The notes under the pieces were generated by a model that had not been told where the DNA came from, made no database searches, and saw nothing but the letters and a program-made list of their open reading frames with translations. Shown piece by piece: positions 12,016-22,262 of a stretch of DNA of 64,000 bases. Each line of letters starts with the position of its first letter. Position 1 is the first letter of the stretch. The DNA comes from Sorex araneus. Lineage: Eukaryota > Chordata > Mammalia > Eulipotyphla > Soricidae. A program made the position numbers and the translations under genes. The DNA is taken from contig NC_073302.1 in NCBI RefSeq assembly GCF_027595985.1, positions 166,453,951 through 166,517,950 of the forward strand. Reading direction: 5' to 3'.

Positions 12016-12019
12016 GTCA

Positions 12020-12240
12020 TTGTATTCACTATACTTCATTGTACCACCATATCACTGTCATCCTGTTGTTCATCAATTTGCTGGAGCAGGCACCAGTAAC
12101 ATCTTCATTTGTCCCTGTTGCATGCTAGTTTAGCCCAATGGCATCTGCTTACTCCAGGAACACAAAGAGCACATTGTTGTTACTGTTTTGGGCATATCAA
12201 ATACGTCACAGGTAGCTTGCCAGGCTCTGCCATGTGGGGA
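12020..12240 (-). mobile_element. Long-form family B tail ('B-long'), antisense
   Basis: Antisense B tail blocks (cactgtcatcctgttgttc, caatttgctggagcaggcac, ggcatatcaaatacgtcac, agcttgccaggctctgccat). About 65 extra bases lie between the caccagtaacatc and ttgttactg blocks, at the same position as the extra bases in the copy at 6940-7213. An AT-rich (TAAA)n stretch at 12241-12272 separates it from repeat U copy 2. Confidence 0.65.
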
Positions 12241-12284
12241 AAAAATTAATTAAATAAATAAATAAAAATAAAGAGGTCAAGGAA

Positions 12285-12440
12285 AAATTGCATCACTCTC
12301 TTCCAGGAGCTTTGTCTTTTGAGGAGATTAAATGGCACCGGGCGAGAGGGAGAGTTTGTGGGTGTGACTACCAAGCTACTGGAAAACTGGGGATCTGGGT
12401 GGAGGAGGCCCAGTCCTGATCCTAGCAGGCTTGGAGACTC
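12285..12440 (-). repeat. Unclassified repeat 'U', copy 2
   Basis: About 110 bases here match the reverse complement of 6770-6890, including gggtggaggaggcccagtcc and a gtgactaccaagctactgg-like block. Relative to the adjacent B-long tail, both copies have the same order and orientation. This suggests one composite family rather than two chance neighbours. Confidence 0.6.
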
Positions 12441-12467
12441 ACTATACTTAGTTCAAAAAAAGTTTGG

Positions 12468-12545
12468 AGCTTAGGGATGTTGGTTAGTGGTAGAGTTACT
12501 GCCTTGTATGTGTGAGATTCTGGACTGAATTCCTAGCACACATAC
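12468..12545 (+). mobile_element. ID-like SINE with tRNA-Ala-type head
   Basis: Contains gttggttagtggtagagtta, then a box B-like gattctggactgaattcc and tagcacac. This resembles the tRNA-Ala/ID class of retroposon head and differs from families A and B. It is degraded, so it is not a functional tRNA gene. Confidence 0.55.
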
Positions 12546-12566
12546 ACAGATGTTAAGAATATTCTT

Positions 12567-13392
12567 TTTTTTCCTTCTTTTTTTTATTGAATCACCATGT
12601 GGAAAGTTACAAAGTTCTCAGGCTTATGTCTCAGTTATACAATGTTCAAACACCCATCCCTTCACCAGCGCCCATATTCCACCACCAAAAACCTCAGTAT
12701 ACCTCCTGCCCCTGCCCCCCCACCCCAATTGCGTAACTGATGAATTTCACTTCATTTTCTCTTTACCTTGATTACATTCCATATTTCAACACAAAACTCA
12801 CTATGGTTGTTGGACTTTCCCCCCAAGAAAGACAGCCCTACTACCAAGGAAGCATTTGATAATTAGTTTTCCATTGCTTAGAATGAAGAGATATGTAGTC
12901 CCACTGCTCCAAGTACATAACTCTTTTTTTTCTTTTCCCTTTTTTTCTCATCCCCCTTCCTGCACCTCATAATATGGTGGACTCCACGCCGCGTTTCTCC
13001 CCCAAAACAGGAAACAACCGGGAAAGAGGGATATTTCCTCTTCTCGGCCGGCGTGGGGCTATGGCTTAGTTCACAATCTAGAGAAATGGCTGCTACTTTG
13101 ATTACCTTCAATATTTCAATAAAAAATTCACTGTTATTGTTTGGAGTTTCCCCCCAAAGTCAGACCTGCTAGAAAGGAACCGTTTCACATTGCTGAAAAT
13201 TAAGAGATGTTAAGTCGTGCGGCGCTGCAGCGGCCACGTGGTTTTGGATTTCTGTATAAAGTGCAGGGAAAATTCTGCCAGAAATTGCATAGCCCAGCTC
13301 ACAGTCCTAGTGCATTGCTGTAGGAAGCCTCTCTGGATGCCAAAATGGGTTAGAAGACCTCTGGAATCAAAGTCTTTAGGAGCAGAGGGTCC
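12567..13392 (-). mobile_element. Composite non-autonomous retroposon with an L1 3' tail
   Basis: Read on the minus strand, this 826-bp insertion starts with non-L1 sequence. It then has two diverged tandem units (about 13214-13094 and 12894-12763), each with ggggggaaa and ttgaaatat-type blocks, separated by a CpG-bearing segment (12900-13090). It finishes with the G-rich L1 3'UTR (gtgaagggatgggtgtttga) and an A-rich tail. The duplication aagaatattctt at 12555-12566 and 13393-13404 shows it moved as one unit. No ORF1 or ORF2 sequence is present, so its mobility would have depended on L1 in trans, as SVA/LAVA elements do in primates (analogy only). Short ORFs inside, including a 77-codon one, are probably fortuitous. 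Confidence 0.75.
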
Positions 13393-13468
13393 AAGAATAT
13401 TCTTGATTTTATAATAAGCCAATGTTATCATAGAACACATAGAATATAAAAATAGAACACAATTTTTA

Positions 13469-13643
13469 TTTATTTTTTGCCTTTTGGGTCACGCCTGACA
13501 ATGCACAGGGGTTACTCCTGGCTCATGCACTCAGGAATTACCCCTGACAGTGCTCAGGGGAGCATATGGGATGCTGGGAATTGAACCCGGGTCTGCTACA
13601 TGCAAGGCAATCATCCTACCCGCTGTGCTATCACTCCAACCCC
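13469..13643 (-). mobile_element. tRNA SINE, family A, antisense
   Basis: A near-complete antisense copy, flanked by a perfect 16-nt duplication tagaacacaattttta (13453-13468 and 13644-13659). Confidence 0.92.
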
Positions 13644-13857
13644 TAGAACACAATTTTTAATAGAAAAGATAAATGACAAAAATGTTTGAGAGTTGACTAT
13701 ATGACTGGCGTTTTCTTGAAAATTAACAATTAAATCATTTCATTTTCTTTAAAATTAACAATTAATAAAGGAAAGTAAGGCAATATTTACCACCAATAAT
13801 AAAGCTCAGGTTTTATATCAACAAGCATTAGATTTGAGAAAACTTTTATTGCTGTTT

Positions 13858-13965
13858 TTGCTTATATCTGCTTTTATTTGCAGGGATGGCAGTGGGGACA
13901 TACCCAGCTATACTAAGAGCTTACTTCTGGCCCTGCATTCAAGGAGCATAAAATGTCAGGGATCA
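13858..13965 (-). mobile_element. Old antisense SINE, left part, split by an L1
   Basis: The region gggatggcagtggggacat through ggccctgcattcaaggag is a degraded antisense family A tail. Its continuation (atccagggtcagcag, aggcaaatgttctacctac) resumes at 15316-15372 beyond the L1. The SINE was therefore present before the L1 inserted. Confidence 0.6.
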
Positions 13966-15303
13966 TGACATTGAAGCTAAAGATATCTTTAAAGATGACA
14001 CTCCGATGATCAAGCAAGTAGAAACAGAGATAAACAAATGGGGCTATCATAAACTGAGAAGCTTCTTCACCTCAAAATATACAGTGACCTGAATACAAAG
14101 ACAATCTACAGAATGGGAAAGGATATTCACCCAATATCCATCTGATAAGGGGTCGATATCAAGGATTTACAAGGCACTGGTTGGACTCTACAAGAAGAAA
14201 ACACACAACCCCATCAGAAAATGGGGCGAGGAAATGAACAGAAACTTTTTCAAAGAAGAAACTCAAATGGTCAAAAGGCATATGCAAAAATGCTCTTCAT
14301 CACTAATCATCAAATAGATGCAGATCAAAACAACAATGAGATACCACCTCACACCACAGAGACTGGCCCACAACCAAAAGAACAAATGCAGCTGGTGTTA
14401 ACGTGGATGTGGGGAGAAAGGGACTCTCCTTCACTGCTGGTGGGAATGCTGACTGGCTCAGCCCTTTTGAAAAACAGTATGGATGTTTCTCAAAATATTA
14501 GAAATTGAGCTCCCATTTGATCCAGCAATATCACTCCTCGGAATATATCCCAGAGATGCAAAACAGTATAGTAGAAATGATATCTGCACTTGTGTGTTCA
14601 TTGCAGCACTTTTTACAATATCCAGAATCTGGAGAAAAACCGTGTGCCCAACAGGTGACAGTTTAAAGAAACTTTGGTACATCTACACAATGGAATACTA
14701 TGCAGCTGTTAGAAAAGATGAAGTCATGAAATTTGCATATAGGTGGATCAACATGAAAAGTATCATGTTAAGTGAAATGAGTCAGAAAGAGAGGGACAGA
14801 GATAGAAAGATTGCACTCATCTGTGGAATATAAAGGAACAGAATGGGAGACTGACTCCCAAGAATAGTAGAAAGTAAGTACCAGGAGGATTGCCCCAGGG
14901 CTTGGGAGCCAGCCTCATATGCTGGAGGAAAAGGCAGCTCAAATAGAGAAGGGACCACCAAGTAAAGGGTGCTAGGAGGGCCTGCTCTGGATGGGAGATG
15001 CAGGCTGAAAGTAGATTATAGAACGAACATGATGGCCACTTAATACCTTTATTGTAAACCACAACACCCAAAAGGAGAGAGAGAGCAAAAGGGAATGCCC
15101 TGCCACAGAGGCAGGATGGGGTGCGGGGACGAGTTGTGGGTGGTGGAAGGGATACTGGGATCATTGGTGGTGGAGAATGGACACTGGTGGAGGGATGGGT
15201 ACTCGATCATTGTATGACTGAAACGCAAGCATGAAAGTTTGTAAGTCGATAACTGTATGTCTTGTGACTCATTAATAAAAAAATATTTAATAAATAAATA
15301 AAG
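13966..15303 (+). mobile_element. 5'-truncated L1, ORF2 C-terminal region and 3'UTR
   Basis: It aligns by eye with the last third of the ORF2 at 24527-27145 and continues through the G-rich 3'UTR (gtggagggatgggtactcg) to an A-rich tail. The 12-nt duplication tgtcagggatca (13954-13965, 15304-15315) marks the insertion. Frame is lost at several points, so the reverse transcriptase remnant is dead. Confidence 0.92.
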
Positions 15304-15372
15304 TGTCAGGGATCAATCCAGGGTCAGCAGTGTGCGAGGCAAATGTTCTACCTACTATACTAAGGCCATGCT

Positions 15373-16090
15373 TGTTTTCTTTCGAAGACTGAAATTCTTT
15401 TGTGATTAAATTGTTAGTGTTCCCAAATTTTTATAATAAATATGTCACCATTTGAAAAATCTGCACGTCAATAAATAAATGTTTTTCAAGCATATAATGT
15501 TACAAATTTATTTGTGTCTAAAGAGATCTAGTCAGTGTGTAAAACCAGGGAATTTTGATATGATTACATAAAAATTACTTATTAATGCAACATCAGATAC
15601 CCTATAGCAACTGTCATTTAACACAATATCACTTATTAGGCTGAGAGTTCATGCACTTCAGTCATAAGAAAGAAATAATGCTACATTATGGATAATGTTG
15701 AAAACATTATACTAAGCAAAAAAGCTAGACATTAAAGGTGACATGTCTCATGATTCTATTTCTGTGTAATATTTTGAATAAGTAAATTCATAAAGACACA
15801 AATCGTGTTTAGGAACTCTATCAGTAGGAGGCAAGGCCTGAAGAATTGAAAAATCAAAGAAAGATAATGCTGAGGCTGGAAGCAGTGGTGGGTGAAGAAG
15901 TTGTTAGAAAACTCATTGTTCAGTACTTTACATCAATTTAAGAAATGTGTGAAGATTTTATCGTGATTTTTCATGTTTTATATATATTTATGGTAATCAC
16001 ATGTAATTTAAACTTACTGTTTTATGCCAGGCATTATCCTGAGTTTTATTTTGTGTGGTGTTTATTAGTTTTATTCTTAATTTCTTTCTT
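15373..16090. other. Intergenic sequence, nothing identified
   Basis: AT-rich unique DNA without recognisable gene or recent repeat. Confidence 0.5.
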
Positions 16091-16260
16091 TTTCTTGCTT
16101 TTTTGGGTCACACCGGTGATGCACAGGGGTTACTCCTGGCTTTGCACTCAGGAATTACTCCTGGCAGTGTTCAGGGGACCATATGGGATGCTGGGAATCG
16201 AACCCAGGTCAGCTGTGTGCAAGGCAAATGCCCTACCTGCTGTGCTATTGCTCCAGCCCC
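16091..16260 (-). mobile_element. tRNA SINE, family A, antisense
   Basis: A full antisense copy from ttgcttttttgggtcacac to gctattgctccagcccc. It is close to consensus. An imperfect flanking repeat of the form t-cttaatttctt / tttttaatttctt is visible. Confidence 0.9.
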
Positions 16261-16469
16261 ATTTTTAATTTCTTAAAAATTTCTTGAATTAAAAAAAATA
16301 TTTGGAGAAAAAAGAACAAAGTAGTGCTATGTAATAGTTACATACTACACCCTAAACATTTTTAGATTATATATAAAATTGAAAAAATTTTCTTGAACTT
16401 ACCTATTCAAGATATTACATAGAAATGGAATCATGTGATATGTGGCCCTTATTTATATATTTTGAATTT

Positions 16470-16787
16470 TAGTTCATGCCTGGTGTTGCTCAGGAATCAT
16501 TGCTGGCAGACTCAGGAGGCCGAATCAGGTTCTGTGGATTAAACTTTCGTCCGCTGTGTGCAAAGCAAGCACTCTACCCTCTATACTCTCTCTCTGCCCA
16601 CTGATTTTAGTATTTTTGTTCGTTTGTTTTGTTTTGGGGGGCCTTACTGCTGGCTTACGCCTGTTTCTGGACTCGGGGATCACTCCTCATAGACTCTGAG
16701 GACTATATGGGGTTCTAGGGATAGAACATGGATTGGCTACGTTCAAGGCAAGCACTTTATACTCTGTGCTGTATCTCTGGTCCCCAG
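16470..16787 (-). mobile_element. Two old antisense SINEs in tandem
   Basis: The first (16470-16602) runs from catgcctggtgttgctcagg to gcactctaccctctatact. The second (16628-16787) runs from ttttggggggcctta to gcactttatactctgtgctg. Both are diverged family A-type copies in the same orientation. Confidence 0.65.
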
Positions 16788-17399
16788 TTAGTTTAAATAC
16801 TTCATTGGTTTTATTTTTAATATTTGAGCCCTGACTAGATAATAAGTTACAGATCTCACCCTTGGACACTTCAATTTGCTCTTACAAACAATGACATTCT
16901 TCTACATAACCATCACCCAAGAAATATCCACAATGGGAGAGATAGGGGCTAGAATGCTGCCTTCCAAATTTAAACTTGAGTAACTACACAGAGTAGCTCC
17001 CAAGCATCATCAGGTATGACATCAGAGCAGAATCTATGGATCTCAATACAACTTTATTCTTTAATATTCACTTTACATTTAAGATCACCATAATAGATGA
17101 TATTCTTTTTGTGTTTACTAAGAAAATGAGATCCATGATTTACTAAACGTTAATGCATTTAACTGTCATGTCTCTTCAGTTTCTTTTAATCCAATGATGT
17201 TCCCAGTTCTCTTCAGCCATCATAATATTTCACTTTTACATGATTTTGTTTTGTAGACTGTACATCATTTAGATTTGTGTGTTTCTTCATAATTAGATTC
17301 TGGTTTCTCTCAGTAAGAATATAACAGTGTAATACTAATGACCAGGCACTTCTTTAAGTATCTAATGAATTTAATTCTTAGACAATCTGTGCTGTAGCT
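16788..17399. other. Intergenic, nothing firm
   Basis: Unique AT-rich DNA. A weak SINE-like remnant (gagataggggctagaatg ... gcatcatcaggtatgac) lies at about 16940-17035. Confidence 0.45.
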
Positions 17400-17962
17400 T
17401 TTCTTTTCTTCCTCCCTTACTCTCCCTCCATGCCTCCTTTCTTTTCCTTCTCTGTCTCCCCTCCCTCCCTCCCTCCCTCGCTCCCTCCCTCCCTCCCTCC
17501 CTCCCTCCCTCTCTTCCTTCCTTCCTCCCTTCCTTCCTTCCTTCCTTCCTTCCTTCCTTCCTTCCTTCCTTCCTTCCTTCCTTCCTTCCTTCCTCCCTCC
17601 CTTCCTTCCTTCCTCCCTTCCTTCCTTCCTTCCTTCCTTCCTTCCTTCCTTCCTTCCTTCCTTCCTTCCTTCCTCCCTCCCTTCCTTCCTTCCTCCCTCC
17701 CTTCCTTCCTCCCTCCCTTCCTTCCTTCCTTCCTTCCTTCCTTCCTTCCTTCCTTCCTTCCTTCCTTCCTTCCTTCCTTCCTTCCTTCCTTCCTTCCCTC
17801 CTTCCTTCCCTCCTTCCTTCCTTCCTTCCTTCCTTCCTTCCCTCCTTCCTTCCCTCCTTCCTTCCTTCCTTCCTTCCTTCCTTCCTTCCTTCCTTCCTTC
17901 CTTCCTTCCTTCCTTCCTTCCTTCCTTCCTTCTCTTCCTTCCTTCTTCTTTCTTTCCTTTCT
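17400..17962. repeat. Long (CCTT)n/(CCCT)n polypyrimidine tract
   Basis: About 550 bases of almost pure pyrimidine on the + strand. It is mainly cctt repeats with blocks of ccct. A microsatellite of this kind can adopt triplex (H-DNA) forms. Long apparent ORFs on both strands here (Arg-Lys-Glu-Gly and Leu-Pro-Ser-Phe repeats) are products of the tetranucleotide repeat and are not genes. Confidence 0.97.
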
Positions 17963-18014
17963 GCCTGCGGGATGGCACCTGATTCATCCTGAAAAAGTCA
18001 AAAGGTTACTTTGA

Positions 18015-18095
18015 GGAGCTGAGGGTGTGGCTCAGTGATAAAGCTTATGTCTTGCATGGCAGAATCCCTGGGTTCAATCCTTGGCACTGTAAACT
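18015..18095 (+). mobile_element. ID-like SINE with tRNA-Ala-type head
   Basis: Box A-like gtgtggctcagtgataaagc and box B-like gggttcaatccttggcac are separated by the usual tRNA spacing. It is a retroposed tRNA-Ala-like head, not a cloverleaf gene. Confidence 0.6.
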
Positions 18096-19296
18096 AAACA
18101 TGTGGCTTGCTCTTCAAGCCTGTGTTCTCCCTTGAACAAGTATCTCGCTTGCTTTCTCTATGTCTCATTGCTTTTCCACACTAAAGAAGCCCTTGTTCTC
18201 TCTCAAATATGTACCCTCGTTCTCTCTTCTCATATCCTTCTAAATAGGGTTTATTCAATAAAACTATCTTACTTCATTAAGAAATAAATAAAAACCATTG
18301 GCTCTCCTGTGAAGTCAGAGTAATGTCAGGGAAAGGGGTGGTGTTCTAGAAGTCAGTGGCAGAGATGATTTAAAGATGCAAATTGCCTAAAGAAATCACA
18401 TCCAAGCCACATAGCCAGGGAAATAATCTCTCCAACAGAGAATATTTGATGGGCTACAGAAGGTAGAGGCTGGAAGGTGCCTTTTAAGTGGCCTGCCCAG
18501 ATAAATGACATGATGAGGTGTCTTCACAGATTTCATATAGGAAAGAACCTTCCCTTAGATAATGCTTTCTTTGCTTCCCTAGCATGGTGGTATTAAAGAG
18601 CATAGTGAAAAAGAGCAAGTTAGTGAAGATGAGAAGAATAGACAAAAAAATTGACCACCCTCTTCTCCCCCCATAATTGGCTTTATACCCTGGGTTAGCT
18701 CCTAGCGAAACTAGCTCTCATAGTGAAAAGGTGAGGTTTAGATTTGTTTTATGCTTTATTTAATAATTGGAAATAAATGCGAAACATGGAATCTACTCAT
18801 GTTTTCATTCTGGGGACACAAAAAAATGATTGACTGTAATAGTTCTATTGAGTTTGTGCTAAGAAAGAATGGAATTGACTTAATTCAATAAAGTGGCTCT
18901 TGAGTCCCTTTTCAATATTTCTTCCTCATGCTAGTCTTGTACTGAGCTCTGGAAAAGAAGCTTTTTACTCAGTCACTTTTAGACTCTGCTTTAGGAGGAG
19001 ATGCTAAATAGTTACCCTGGGACATCGTGCAGACTGCGGTGTGGTGTGCGGTGTGTTGCTTTGTGGGAACTGCAAACAGAAATCATCCAAGAGTTCAGTG
19101 GAATAGATTATTACCGGCAGCATGAAATGTTTTCAATTATTTTCCCCCAACTTCTGACCGTAGAATGGGAGTCAACTGTAACTGTCTGCTCCTGGGAGCA
19201 GCATTAATTTGGAGACTGATGCTGCTTTGGTTGCTGGGCACTAAAATATGGACAGCCCTTGTCCCTGTCCCCATTCCATCTCGAGAGCCACGTCTA
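18096..19296. other. Intergenic sequence with no recognised gene
   Basis: Mostly unique. The part at about 19000-19290 is more GC-rich than its surroundings and could be an old repeat that I cannot classify. Confidence 0.45.
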
Positions 19297-19312
19297 AATA
19301 GATTACACACAA

Positions 19313-19473
19313 AGATTGAGTACCTGTCCCTCCACCAGTGTCCATTCTCCACCACCAATGTTCCTCAATCATTGTGTGACTGAAATGTAAGCATGAAAGT
19401 TTGTAAGTCTGTAGCTATACCTCATAGTGATTCACTAATAAAATAAATTAAAAAATAAATAAATAAAATAAAA
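19313..19473 (+). mobile_element. Short L1 3' end with 5' inversion (twin priming)
   Basis: The first ~45 bases (19316-19360, ccaccagtgtccattctcc) are the reverse complement of the L1 3'UTR block found as gtggagaatggacactggtg elsewhere. From about 19363 (ctcaatcattgtgtgactg) the sequence is sense L1, ending in an A-rich tail. Imperfect duplications aatagattacacacaa (19297-19312) and aataggttacacaag (19474-19488) flank it. Confidence 0.8.
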
Positions 19474-19487
19474 ATAGGTTACACAAG

Positions 19488-19671
19488 GTCCGGAGTGATA
19501 GCACAGTGGGTCGGGTGTTTGCCTTGCAAGTGGCCAACCGGGGTTCAATCTCTGGCATCCCATATGGTCCCCCAAGCACCGTCAGGAGTAATTCCTGAGT
19601 GCAGAGCCAGGAGTAACCCCTGAGCATCGCTGGGTGTGACCCAAAAAGCAAAAATAAATAAATAAATAAAC
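19488..19671 (+). mobile_element. tRNA SINE, family A, abutting the inverted L1
   Basis: A consensus-like copy from gtccggagtgatagcacag to tgacccaaaaagc with a (TAAA)n end. Its flank tagttacacagg (19672-19683) repeats the tag-ttacacaagg ahead of it. The SINE therefore landed in the 3' duplication left by the L1. Confidence 0.88.
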
Positions 19672-19683
19672 TAGTTACACAGG

Positions 19684-20280
19684 CAGCACTTAGTGGCACA
19701 ATTCTTTTTCTCTCAATTCAGTCCCAGGTCAGATCCCAAAATCCCTCAGCCCAAGAAAAGGGTCTGCCTTGGGGCCCCTCAAAGTAGCAAAAGGCTCTTG
19801 GCATTTTGTAGAAGAAAAATAGAAGCACAGTTGAACTGGGTAGTTTCCAAGTTTTATCTCAAAAGAGAAGGGCTTTCTTTGAAGTGTTTCTTAACTAGCT
19901 AAATGTAAACCCAGAGAGACTGTTGAATGGGAAATCCAGCTGAAAAATATTTTGTATTATTTTCTACTTAAGAGGACACAAGTAACACAAATTGACTTGT
20001 TTCTGAGATTATTCCATACATGGTGGTTAACAAAACTAAATAAAACTGAAAGTTCTTTTATTGGGTGATGAAAATAAAAAACATAGAGTTACCATTTTAT
20101 ATTAACAGTAAATTATATATATTTTAGGCTATAGTATATGAATATGTTTCTATTTGACCATTTTTACCAATATTTGACAATTTTGCATAAATGTTCATTT
20201 CATGTGATTTACCCTAATGTTCATGTCTTACGGATATTTTTGATAACATAATTTTGCTATAAATACATTCCCATTTTATT
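19684..20280. other. Intergenic sequence, nothing identified
   Basis: No recognisable gene or repeat. Confidence 0.5.
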
Positions 20281-20485
20281 TATTTTGATGTTTATTAAAG
20301 CACCATGATTTATTAAGTTATTCCTAATGGAGCGGTTTCCGTTACACAATATCTCAACACAAATCTCAGCACCAATGTGGCCTTCTCCATCAGTGTTTCC
20401 AATTTCCCTCCTCCCTCTCAGCCTGCCTCCTTAGCAGGCACTAGACAATTTTGCATTGCTCCCTCCAAGAAAATCTAGAGGAATG
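20281..20485 (-). mobile_element. Old L1 3' tail, antisense
   Basis: Blocks such as gcaccatgatttattaagtt, cacaatatctcaacac and gcattgctccctccaag follow the order of the antisense L1 3'UTR seen in other copies. Heavily diverged. Confidence 0.5.
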
Positions 20486-21371
20486 AATGCCTTCCCATTT
20501 TAGTGATATGCTAGCCTTTTGTATTCTTTTTCAATTACTTCAAACTACCAGTAGAGTGCGTTGGGTGCCTAGTGATATCAAAGAACTTTTTATAATAAAG
20601 TATATGCATAGTAGCATCTGGTGATAGTTTGGCTTTTCTTTTTTATTTTTTCCAAATGCATAATTCAAGTTGATGCTGCATAATTATTTTCCCTTTTATT
20701 CTATTCCATTTGGTGGTAGAACAACTACCCAAAGATGCATGCTTTCAGTACCTTTCATATCAAAGCAGCAGCTTTCACATTCTCTTCTATTGATACAGCA
20801 TTTTGGCAGTGGATAAAGGGATGCAGTTTAAGTCTCTACTCATAATTGGTTTTACTTGGGAAAGATTTTCTTTGAACTAGTGACCACCCTTGATTTTATA
20901 ATTATCAGAAATTAACTAGCTCAGCTTTTCTTATAGGAAATATTCACAACCAATGGCCTTGCTTTTAAAAGAAAAACATAATAAAACAGAAAGTAAAGAA
21001 AAACTGAGGAATATTTGAGAACACCATTTTGTTTGAACGAGAATTCCATGTGGGATTGTTCTACTTTAATGCTAAAACTTAATTTTTTTGCCATGTATTC
21101 TTTCAAGTGCAATTCCCAAAACTCTTTTACTTTTCCAGACCCACATTAAAATAAAATTCTGAAGAATTTTGATGGCTTCAAAAGTGAGACAGTTCTCTGA
21201 CATGTACAAGTTGCAGGCAAAGTATAAAAGCTACCTGCAGAGTATTTTTTTGCTTCCTGTTTTTTAAAAACTACTTTCTTGAGACATCATTTACTGATTT
21301 AAAATGTGCAACGTGACTTTTTAATATATAACATCTTTTTCTTCTCTCTGTCTCTTCTCTTGGGGGAACTA
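20486..21371. other. AT-rich intergenic sequence
   Basis: No gene or recent repeat identified. Confidence 0.5.
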
Positions 21372-21950
21372 ATGTGGTGCTGGAGATCAAACCAGGGTCA
21401 GCCACAAACTAGCAAGCTATACCTCTCTCTAGCCTCATAATTTTTAAAAACTGTGTTTCAAAACTTGTTTTAAACTGTGTTAAAGGGCCAGAGAGATAGC
21501 ACAGTGAGTAAGAAGCTTACTTTCATGTTGTCAACTCGTGTTTGATCCCCAACATCTCATATGATCCCCTAAACACTGCAGAAATAAATACAGAGCCAGA
21601 AATAATCCCTGAGCATCGCTGGGTGTGGCCCCCAAACAAAACCAAACAAAATAAACAAATAAACAGTGTTAAAATAAGGGTAATACAAAATTTGTCAGTA
21701 TACCCATTTTGAAACCTATAACTCAATTGTGTTAATTACATTCACCATATTGTACAATCATAAAATTTACCAAACATTATTTTTTTTTTAATTTTGGGAA
21801 TTGGGGCCACAGCTTGCAGTGCTTAGGGCTTATTCCTGACTCGACATGCTCAGAGATCACTCCTGCTGGTGCTCAGGAAATCCTGTGAGGATCAAACCTT
21901 ATTGGCCATATGCAAACAAGCACCTTGCCCTCTGTCCTTTCTCTCCAGTC
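21372..21950. mobile_element. Cluster of three old SINE remnants
   Basis: A short antisense piece is at 21372-21437 (ggtgctggagatcaaacc). A plus-strand family A copy is at 21487-21642 (gccagagagatagcacagtg to gctgggtgtggcccc). An antisense copy is at 21798-21950 (gcttattcctgactc to ctttctctccagtcc). All are diverged. Confidence 0.7.
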
Positions 21951-22085
21951 CAAATACCTTTTTTCATCATTTTTTCAACTTTTTTCATCAACCAAATAGA
22001 AATTAAAGATATTTTTCATAGGTATTTCAGTATTATTTGAAATCTTTGCGTCTGTATGAGTTTTTTAAGTTAAGAAAGTTGACTG

Positions 22086-22262
22086 GGGGCTGGGGTGTGG
22101 AGGATGTAAAGGGGAGAGTATAGCATTTAGGGTACATTCCTCGCATGCATTAGACCTCTAGTACCATTTGGTTCTCCAAGGATGGGCCAGGGCATCCCTG
22201 GAAGCCCCCGTGCACCACTGGGTTTGCTTGGGCCACCCCTGGCACTCAGGACCTGGGCAGCA
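22086..22262 (+). mobile_element. Old SINE, family A-like
   Basis: Degraded plus-strand order: gggctggggtgtggagg, gtaccatttggttctcc, gcaccactgggtttgcttgg. Low similarity; the call rests on order. Confidence 0.45.

Noticed and set aside
17310..18014. Overlapping long ORFs of 225 and 194 codons
   Set aside because: Both translate a tetranucleotide microsatellite and have no other content.
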